Assembly (NCBI RefSeq): GCF_051622035.1
Contig: NC_135360.1
Coordinates: 31,513,206-31,577,205 of the forward strand
Direction of reading: 5' to 3'
DNA from: Arctopsyche grandis
Taxonomy: Eukaryota > Arthropoda > Insecta > Trichoptera > Hydropsychidae
DNA: 64,000 nucleotides
Part shown: positions 55,628 through 64,000 of the stretch, in pieces
Layout of the letters: each line of letters begins with the position of its first letter
How positions within the stretch are numbered: position 1 is the stretch's first letter
Made by a program: the position numbers and the translations under genes
Notes under the pieces: generated by a model
The model's database searches: none
The model's input: the letters and a program-made list of their open reading frames with translations, nothing else
Told to the model about the DNA's origin: nothing

Positions 55628-56573
55628 AACGATTTTTCAACGAACCGCCCCCAAAGAAGATTACACTTCAACGGGCGCATATAATAAAAACTCAAATTTT
55701 TAGTATTGATAAAACCCAGTCGGACAAAAATTTATGGCTTCAAAAAAAAGAAACCGGAAATGTCCGAGGAACAGAGGACGTATGGTAGCCCTAGTATATG
55801 TACATAGGACATGGTTGTACAGTGGACTCGGTTTAGACTACTGGCATGGATCGATAACGTGAGTGGTAGGAGGAGCGGCGTATGTGGACCACTATTTAAT
55901 AAAACACGCAAGTATATGTATTAAATACTGTTTGTATTACTCGAGCTGTAGTACGACGATGATTTATTTATACATGTTTAATAATAAAAATAAAAACCGA
56001 CGATACTTTCAGTTGATTGTAAAAAAAGAATGGATGCATTTTATATAAACTATGTAGGTGGATAATACGTAATAAGGAAAGTGAGCGGATTCTGCCACCA
56101 GCGGCTGATCGATTGTATTACAATATATTTAAATATTATTAAAATTGCTCCAAATATACATACATATAATACGTTATCTTTGAGATCGAGATATTTTTCA
56201 ATGTTCAAAAGTTGTCATTGCGTCGAAAAATATACCTTCCGGTTTTTATTTTTATGAATTTCTACATACTTATTACAAATATACGCAATAAAGTCATTAG
56301 TTTATTGGAATACATAATATATCGTATCGAAGTGAAATCTTTCATTTCCGGTTCATACAGTTGACAGTCTATATGTGGGAAATGTGCTTATCGTCCGAAA
56401 TATCTTTAAATGTCCGAAAACGTTATTAAATTGATGTTCTATATTAAAATAGGATTAAAATATTAAAATATATATAACGTCAATTTTCAACGAAAGTACT
56501 ATAGAGCTAACTTTCGGTTGAAAATTTATCGTGTATTAGCGATCTGTTTCATTATTTGCAACTATTAATACAA
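55628..56573. other. Unassigned AT-rich sequence
   Basis: No recognisable termini or frames. Confidence 0.5.
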
Positions 56574-56954
56574 TCTTATATATAATTTCGAAAGAGACTT
56601 TGCATATATGTAACCTTCGTTCGTTGGTTCGTAGACAACATATTCGATTTTTTTTTCGATTCATAGGCGCCAATTCGATTTTTTTCGATTCAAAGGATTC
56701 GAAGTCCTCGGGGGCGAAGGTGCCGAGGGCGCAGGTGCCGAATTCTGGTATACATATAATTTCGAAAGAGACTTAGTATATATGTTTGTTTGTTCGTGAC
56801 AGTCAATTTAATAAAAAAAAACAACTGAGTATTCAAATAAATTTATATAAAATACAACTATTCAAATAAATTTAATAAAATGTTTACTATTAGATTAGTC
56901 ATGTTTAAGCGGTTTATATTACAAATACCGAACGAAGCCGGGTAAAAGAACTAG
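56574..56954 (+). mobile_element. Helitron-like non-autonomous element H2
   Basis: Starts TCTTATATATAATTTCGAAA after A and ends AAGCCGGGTAAAAGAACTAG before T, consistent with Helitron TC...CTRR ends and A/T insertion. Internal TTTCGAAAGAGACTT is present twice, and a short GC-rich minisatellite lies at 56700-56745. No Rep/helicase coding. Confidence 0.6.
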
Positions 56955-58333
56955 TTAGCAATAAGTAACAGCCACAAAGGGTAACCTTTCACTAGTACTT
57001 CCGGTCTACGAAAATTTGCACAAATAATAATTAATCTTAAATATAAAACCGAAACGGCGTCTGTAATTCGTTTCTGATTGGCTGGATTGGTCATAGTCGC
57101 TTCTGATTGGTCGGTCGTTAAATATTTTTTTTTTAGATTCAAATAAATTTAATAAAAAAACAAATGAAGATTTTTTTCATGATTCGAAGGTTTTCTCACT
57201 ACTAGACTGCATTTCCATTTAAAGTTACTTTTATGATATCCGTGCTAAAATGGAGGAGATCAATTTTCCTCAGTATTATGTACATTAAGTTAATTCATAC
57301 GCGTTAATAATAAAATTAAAATACATTTACGGTCTACAGACAAACATTGAAAACTTATTATCAACTATAATTAGTTTTGAAATCATAATATAACATATCT
57401 AGGCAGACTGTTATATGAAAATATTGTGGCGTGGACGTGTAGAGAGGTTTCCGATATCGGAGGGAAAGCCACAGTAGTAGTAGAAGAAGTTTGTTGTTCT
57501 TGATCCATCGGCCTTCCAGCTCCGAATAAAGCATGGAACAAAACCGCCTAATATTTATACCCGTTGAGTACTCTCCGCACAGATTGGTCGATGGATCGCG
57601 AGATCTTATTGGTTGTTGTATACAGCTTGTTCATACGTCAAGGCCTTTTTGGCGCGAACGCGAGATCAGCGATAGTAAACCAGTAGTCGACGAGCACTTA
57701 ATATCTACACTACTATATGTAATACAATATATTTTTAATTTTATTTTATTTATTGTATTTATATATAACTGTAATATACGATTTAAAAAAGGTCATATGT
57801 ATGTTACAATTATTATACAACATAGAAGTGCACGAATTTCGAAACACTTCCGGTCGAAAACATTGCAACCGAAATTATTTTCAAACTTAATACATTATAA
57901 AAGTATGATATAATATTATTTCAGGATACACCCAAACTAAAAAAAAAGCATTTGCACGAAATCTATAAATCAGCATCATTCAAATAATTTCGTGATAAGT
58001 AATATTAACCATACATTTTCGTTTAATAATACAGAACTTTCTATAGATCTGGGACTATTATATTCAACCTCACCCCTGGTCTATATCTAGGCAAATATAC
58101 CAACGGAAAAATGTATAATAAGAGATAAGAGATATAAAAAATGACCACTAACACGAAAACCGTGTGAACTTAATAAGAGGTAAGTAAAAATATGTATGTG
58201 TCCCAGTCTAATGTAAAAATGTATGGAACGCTGTATGCCCGGCACAAGGAGAAAGGAAATTAATGACCACTTAAACGAAAACCATGTGAAACGTATAAGA
58301 GGTTTCTAAAAACATAGGTAAGTGGTATAACCA
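56955..58333. promoter_or_regulatory. Mostly unassigned; CCAAT clusters on the minus strand
   Basis: 57070-57115 contains three ATTGG words (CCAAT on minus). At 57560-57625 two further ATTGG words lie upstream, on the minus strand, of a TATAAATA near 57552, and TTTTTGGCGCGAA (E2F-like) occurs at about 57646. The spacing resembles a minus-strand promoter, perhaps of a decayed LTR. No gene follows it. Confidence 0.3.
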
Positions 58334-58430
58334 GCTGACATAGTGGAACAAATTAAATTTATTCAGGTAATTTTCACGTACCTAAAAAATGTATGAAAAG
58401 TGGACGAGTGAAGTGCTTGAATGGCAAAAA
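58334..58430 (+). pseudogene. RTE LINE fragment
   Basis: ADIVEQIKF and, after a gap with frameshift, MYEKWTSEVLEWQK match the RTE C-terminal region (compare 21379-21435 and 41655-41830). Confidence 0.5.
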
Positions 58431-58705
58431 TTAATTATATTATACTCATATTTACAATGGTACCATTACGGGTTTTGCCCCAAGGCGACACCTTTCTACG
58501 TATGTACTTATTATAAATTCACAACATGATTATTTTAAATTTGAAATTATATTAAAATGGTGAAAAATGAGGATAGGTTGCCAATTTGTTTGGAACCGTT
58601 TCAATAATGAAATCAGATAAATTGGCAAACTCTAATTGGAAACGATTGACCTGAAGTCACATACATATATCTAGCAACACTAGGTCAGAGGTGGAACCCA
58701 TGACC

Positions 58706-59280
58706 AGGGCCGATGAGAAGGGGGGAAAGGGTATGCAAATAGCCCAGGCCCGGCTTTCGAAGTGGGCCCGGGGCCTCCGCAAATAATATGTGCATTTTTA
58801 GCAAATTTATAAAAGCATTATTTGGCCTTTATACTCTTAGGGCCGGGCCGCACCGTGCAACTTTGTCGGCCGACTAGTCGCGCGACACGAAAAAATGTAT
58901 GGAAATGTGTGCGACAAACAAGTTGACGGGTGCGGCATGTCCCATCTACCTGCATGCATTGGTCTGGTCGCCCTCAACCAAGTTGTTCGCGAGTTGAGCG
59001 GTGCGGCCCGGCCCTTAGGGGCTTTTGGACACAGCAAAACGGTATAACTGTTTTCGAGTAGCGGATTTTACATATTTAATTAATTTTATTTGTTTCACTG
59101 TACTGTATTTATTTATATAAATTAATGTGAAATATATTTTTATTAATTAGCGACGATATTAATTGAAATACCCACATCACTTTTTTGTTACATATTTTTA
59201 AAATATATTTTTTTACGAAAATAGGTCAAGGGGGGGGGGGGGCGGATTTTAAAATTTGCACCGGGGCCCGGATTTTCTCT
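58706..59280 (+). mobile_element. GC-rich hAT-like insert containing a foldback MITE
   Basis: Starts AGGGCCGATGAGAAGGGGGG and ends GCCCGGATTTTCTCT, between CCATGACC (58698-58705) and CTATGACC (59281-59288), a 7/8 duplication. Low coding capacity, a G-tract at 59231-59242. The foldback at 58840-59014 lies within it. Confidence 0.5.
58840..59014 (+). mobile_element. Foldback MITE, short form 2, 175 bp
   Basis: Same termini (GGGCCGGGCCGCACCG) and same length as 32722-32896, with TTA on both sides (58837-58839, 59015-59017). Confidence 0.85.
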
Positions 59281-59404
59281 CTATGACCCCTCAGTTGATA
59301 GCACTATACGCTAACCACTGAGCACATATTACTGGTTGTAGTTAAATGCAGTTAGATGAATGATTTTCGTTTAAAATAAATATGAATGGAAACGTGACGT
59401 AAAA

Positions 59405-59460
59405 AAGCCTTCATCCAGCAATGGATATCGAACGACTGCAAGTGTTGTAATGATGATGTA
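59405..59460 (+). mobile_element. RTE LINE tail fragment
   Basis: GCCTTCATCCAGCAATGGAT followed by CGAACGACTGCAAG and GATGATG is the RTE 3' end (EAFIQQW in translation). Confidence 0.5.
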
Positions 59461-60944
59461 AATCAAAACGTCAATTAATACTCTACCAGTCTCACTAGCC
59501 GTTACATTATTAAAACGCCACTTCCGGTCACAATAAACATAAAATTTAATAATATAAAATTTGCGCACCTGAACCATAAATTAATTTAATCATTATTATA
59601 AAATATTACTCGATGATATTGTACGCAGTAGCCCGGATGAGGTTAACGTTCGCGTCTATCAATCATCAAGAAACGACCGCACGTCTGTATATATGTATAT
59701 ATATTTATATATATACTATATACATACATATATGAATCCTTACTTTATTTAATATAATATTATAAGTTGAATACAAATATATAAATAAATATTTCTCCGA
59801 ATCCTGTCACCGTTCGTTCGGTAATACGATGACAAGTTACGCCGACGACAACCAACAGATAGCCGTACAAGGTGCAAATAATTTTGAACGTGCAAAATGT
59901 TATAATATGTCATTCAGTCGTGACGTTTGATATTTGCATGGCAGAATTGATTGAAGTTGATAAACTCGCTGATCTTGTGCCCCTCGTATTTGTCACGAGT
60001 ACATACAACATACTACTCCTTACAATGCTTATCGGACGCATACTTTTAATTACACTGTGACTCCAATTGCAAAATTCGCATTTTTTTTGCATGATTTTGA
60101 GCACGTATCGTTTGCTTGGAAGTCAGCGGATGCCAACCAGTCGACTGATTAAATCTCTGGTAATTAATTTGGACGCTTTGTATGTATATTCAGCAGAAAA
60201 CTGGTTTTGCGTTCGTTCGATTCTCAAATTCGTGCGTTCGGTAATGTGGTGCATGTACGTAGTTTAGAAATGTAAGTTACTAGTGTAATTACCGTTAGTA
60301 CTGTGTAATTACGGTTCAAAATTAGTGCAATTAAAAGTGCGAACGCGAAAATGGCACCGTTGCGATTTTTTATTCGGTGCGAAATTGCAAGGTTCATGTC
60401 GATATAATTAAGGTGGATTTAATTTATGAATAATACGACACTGTGTGTGTGTGGACCAAAATTATTCACCTTATTTTTATGAGCTGTAATTTGTTTTTGA
60501 TTATTATTTTCAACTTTTTTCACACACGAAACTAAACGTAAGGTTTATAAAATTTATTGAATTATAATTTTAAATTTAAATTTTAAATGAAACTACACAA
60601 AAAATACGCTGGAAATAACGCATTAATTATTTTGACCTCGCGTATTACGCATGTAGCATTAAATTTATTAAAATTTGTCAAATTTATTAATATAACATAA
60701 AAAAAAAATTTAATAATATATGTATATCCTATACATTTTTAATATTTTTTCATTTTAATTGCGTAATATAATATATAGTTATAGGAAGAGATACATATGT
60801 ACATATATGTATGTAAATACGTGGGTGCATCCAGATTTAAAAAGGATGTTTTTTTGGGATTGAAACATTTACACTATAAGTAACGATAATGAGTTAAATC
60901 TACATCAATTTTTCAAGTGTAGGTTTCTTTTGAGGTGACCGTTA
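59461..60944. other. Unassigned AT-rich sequence
   Basis: Contains a (TA)n/(TACA)n region at 59688-59735. Chance frames on both strands at 59870-60270 overlap one another and show no domain. Confidence 0.4.
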
Positions 60945-61297
60945 GGGCGGAAACACACTGAGTGGTATGGGACGTCACATGTCCTTGGCTTCCCGCTATG
61001 CACGTGCAGAATGCATGTGTTTGAGAGGTCGCACGTGTATGCATATCCATATGCAACCGACAAGTTTCTCCTACATTTCTACTACAAGTTTCTCCTACAT
61101 TATATCCTAAATATGGGATTAACCGTTATCGATCACTGTCAAGCAAGAATAAATAAAAGATAAAATATCACCGAAAGCACTCCATGGGGGTAAAATTTGG
61201 GACTCTGTACCATGTATATGGGCTAGGGGTGCTGCTTTTTTTTTCGCATGTTTAAAAAAAAAAACGTACCACGTACCACTGAGTATATTTTCGCCCC
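60945..61297 (+). mobile_element. MITE of the GGGCGGAAACACACTG family, 353 bp
   Basis: Left GGGCGGAAACACACTGAGTG and right CCACTGAGTATATTTTCGCC are inverted repeats, with TA on both sides (a TA duplication, Tc1/mariner-like). An older, partial copy is at 4380-4590. Confidence 0.65.
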
Positions 61298-61299
61298 TA

Positions 61300-61429
61300 G
61301 AAAATACGTACATGCTGTCCCTTGCACCGCATCTCGTCCAATGGCAATTCGTACAGACAATAGAACATTGTACGTGTGAAATGCCATTGGCTGAGACGTG
61401 GTGTAAGGAACAGCATGTGCGTTTTACCT
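61300..61429. mobile_element. Foldback MITE abutting the previous one, 130 bp
   Basis: ACATGCTGTCCCTTGCACC with TCTCGTCCAATGGCAATT on the left pairs with AATGCCATTGGCTGAGACG and GTGTAAGGAACAGCATGT on the right. TA flanks on both sides. Arms about 45 bp. Confidence 0.7.
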
Positions 61430-61544
61430 TAGTGACTATAATGAATAATTGAAAGTTGAAAACATAAAAAAAAGTTTTAAAACCTTAACCAGTTTTAATG
61501 TAAGTTAAATTCAATCAAATTCTTACAGTGGATGGACTATAATT

Positions 61545-61740
61545 AGGGTGACCATACGTCCCATTTTAGCCGGGACAGTCCCGATTTCTATATCCTTTGC
61601 GTTCGTTCCGTCGTTTTCGTTAAATTGTATGATTGGTCCTTGTTTTCCAGACAATTTTTTTAACCAAAAGCAAATATTATTTTATAAATATATGCATAAC
61701 GTTTTCATTTTAAAGAAATATTTTGTTACTTGATTAACAT
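61545..61740 (+). mobile_element. hAT-like element left end, truncated
   Basis: AGGGTGACCATACGTCCC followed by GCCGGGACAGTCCCG is a recurrent start of some hAT-type repeats in animal genomes. No matching right end is seen. 61741-63379 is AT-rich and otherwise unassigned. Confidence 0.4.
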
Positions 61741-63383
61741 GTTTCTGAAAAAAAAAATCGTTTTGCGCTTTTATTTTCATCATTACTATTTTTAAATAAC
61801 TATTTTTAAATACCTGTAAGATACGATATTATAATTTTTTTAACTTCTTTAAAGAAATGTACGTCCTGGCAAAATTATAATATTAATAAGAAAATTATAT
61901 TACTTAACAAACAAAATAAGAAATTAAATTTAAACTAATCAATAACTCCAACTGCACATAATTTTTGCAATCAAAAAAAAAACGAGAATATCTTTGTGAA
62001 AATTTGTAGTTATTTTTATTTGTTAATTTTACACGTTTCAGAAAAAAATCAGCCTGCAGCGCATGAATATCTAATATTATTTTATTAAATTATTATTTTT
62101 AATGCATTTGTTAATCGTATTCTTTTAAATTATTTCGTTTAAGTATTCATTATATTGTTCAATTTTAAGCACAGTAGTTCATACGTCACAGTACATAAAT
62201 GTATGCGTTGACTCGACTAATTACGTCATTTTTTTTATTAATTTATTAAAATAAAACAACTTTAATATATTTGTAATCATATTAAATTTAATTCAATAGC
62301 TAAAAGCTTATGACCATTCAAAATGAAGTGATTAATTTTAGCCCACCTTAGAAGTACATAGTAAGGCACTCATTTCCTTAACCCATACTTATTTAATATT
62401 TCCAAATAAAATTCTATTTCTAAATAATGCTCTTTGCCCTTCATGCGGTTTAGTACTTTTCTTAGATTACAAATAATAAATAATCCATAGTATACTTTGC
62501 AGTAAAAGTGATAACAATCCGCATAACACAACGTGAAATCTTATTTTCAATGAGGCTTCACGTACACATTATAAACACAAATCTCATCGGAACATACATA
62601 CATACACACATTAAATAATACAAGCCGTCTAAAAACGTACAAACATTACACATATCTATTATAACATCTCCAACCCACATCCTTTCATTGTATTGCAAAA
62701 ATAATTACAATACCATCGATCATCTTTAACATTTTTGCTCACGTGTACTTCCTCAGTTCCTCAACACCACAAAAGCATCTGCCAGTTAATCAAATGCATA
62801 CAAATAAGCAAAGTCGGTCACGATAACGTTGTTGCAACGGTAATGCTGAATATTCACAACGCAATAAAATAAAATAAAAGTAAAATAGCCCTGTCGACAC
62901 GAATTTACAATACTGCTTACATTGTTCGTGCTAATTTAAGTAGTTTGAAAAATTCACAAAGCCAAGTTTGCACACACACATACCTGTTCTGTCACCTGCT
63001 TTAAACATGAGCAAGATCAACAACGCTAATCGACTTTATTTAACCTGTCCTCTCCCTTTCATCGCGATCGACTCGAATAACCATATCGGGAACGCCAACT
63101 GGTATTCCGACCCACACTACTTATGAACAGCTTTCAAGATCAACGGAGATGACAAATTCTTGCTGATTTACTCTGTAACGTCTATATCATATATTTTGAC
63201 CATTTTAGTTGTATATTTAAGAGTTTAAAGCTTTTTTTCAGTACTTCAAAAGTGCCAACAAAAGAAAACGCCCGAAGTAGCTAATAAAAGTCATTAATTG
63301 ATGTATGTAGTTTTTGGTTTTAGCTGCAAACTTGAATAGAGATGGCTTTATACGACATTTGAAAATGGGTATTGAATCATCAA

Positions 63384-63905
63384 GAGGGCTGGACAGCAGC
63401 ACCTTGTCCATACAAACGTACTATACTTCTCCCTTCCTCAATTATGGCACTAGAGAAATTATTTTTTAATATGCTATGGATATCCATCATTGGGGTGCAT
63501 CTATCGTTTTATTTTTTTGATTAATTATTTTTTATAGGAGCTAGAAGCCGTCAAACATCTATAAAATCGCCTCTTTTTTACACCCACGAAACGGGTCCAG
63601 CGTGCTTATTTAACGGTCGATTTTTAAAAAGTACGCCGATAGATGCACAGAAAGTATCTTTCTCATACCGATGATGAATTTTTTTTTAAAATTGGTCCAG
63701 TTTTGGAAGTGCAAATAGTAGAATACGAAACCTCGATTTTGTCAATTTAAAATACGTTTTATCTGGTCGAAGCGCAACTGTCGCATTCACTCAATATATA
63801 TATTGATATATATTGTCGCATTCACTCAATATATACATACACTCAATATATATATATCGAAGAAAGGAACGGTAACAAAATTAAGGTTTTGGGTGTACAG
63901 CCCCC
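63384..63905. mobile_element. Candidate MITE with TTAA flank, about 522 bp
   Basis: Left GAGGGCTGGACAGC and the reverse complement of the right end, GGGGGCTGTACACC, are related. The flank is TTAA at the right (63906-63909) and TCAA at the left (63380-63383), suggestive of piggyBac-type targeting with one mutation. The interior contains an internal duplication TGTCGCATTCACTCAATATA (63780, 63816). Confidence 0.45.
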
Positions 63906-64000
63906 TTAACAGTTCACTAATACGATATATTATCTAAGACTGGTCAAAAAACACTCGATTATGATTTTAACTATATTATGATCGACCTAGGTTCATAAAA

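Larger units (their letters stand above)
58560..59340 (-). mobile_element. SINE family 1 copy split by nested insertions
   Basis: Left part 58560-58705 contains the body; the right part 59281-59340 (GATAGCACTATACGCTAACC) contains the head. The 575-bp insert between them is a separate element. The 3' hairpin end is not present. Confidence 0.6.

Noticed and set aside
57533..57913. 126-residue plus-strand frame
   Set aside because: It runs through the CCAAT/TATA block and into AT-rich simple sequence; no domain.

Overview
This window reads as transposon-rich intergenic DNA from an insect, probably a large AT-rich genome; the order cannot be fixed from the sequence. I find no host gene I can defend. 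The only long open reading frame is the 1753-residue Gag-Pol of a BEL/Pao LTR retrotransposon. The insect assignment rests on that family together with RTE- and Jockey-type LINE fragments, insect-style hAT MITEs and Helitron-like ends, and on the pervasive TACATA/TATGTA simple sequence.

Layout. 1-2.8 kb: an RTE LINE remnant, a small direct/inverted repeat cluster, and a four-copy tandem array of 400-440 bp units that carry an RTE tail and a long hairpin. 2.8-8.2 kb: SINE copies of two families, MITE pieces and unannotated AT-rich sequence. 8.24-16.26 kb: a complete BEL/Pao element with two identical 229-bp LTRs, a perfect 5-bp target duplication (AGCCA) and an uninterrupted pol. It is recent and possibly active. 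Its 5' leader holds C-tract tandem repeats and its 1-kb 3' non-coding part holds a row of stem-loops. 16.3-25.3 kb: Jockey tail, Helitron-like end, the first hAT MITEs, and a nested composite at 24.05-24.93 kb. 26.8-29.1 kb: Jockey C-terminus and tails, and a hAT relic split by a solo LTR. 30-36 kb: SINEs, foldback MITE, hAT MITE, and a CCAAT/TATA promoter-like block. 37.7-38.2 and 56.6-57.0 kb: Helitron-like elements with a GC-rich minisatellite. 42.1-44.1 kb: unique sequence with a cluster of Grainyhead-type AACCGGTT sites, a possible host enhancer. 44.9-64 kb: more hAT MITEs, two further MITE families, SINEs, and a three-level nest at 58.6-59.3 kb.

What hangs together. (1) A hAT MITE family has ten copies, seven of them with perfect 8-bp target duplications. 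(2) Two otherwise different SINE families share a 3' hairpin with a conserved apical sequence, while the outer stem is replaced by a different but fully complementary one. This suggests an RNA element recognised by a LINE reverse transcriptase supplied in trans. (3) A foldback MITE exists as a 247-bp palindromic form and as two 175-bp forms with the same internal deletion. All family calls come from reading motifs and comparing copies by eye inside this window; no database was searched, and boundaries not tied to a target duplication are approximate.
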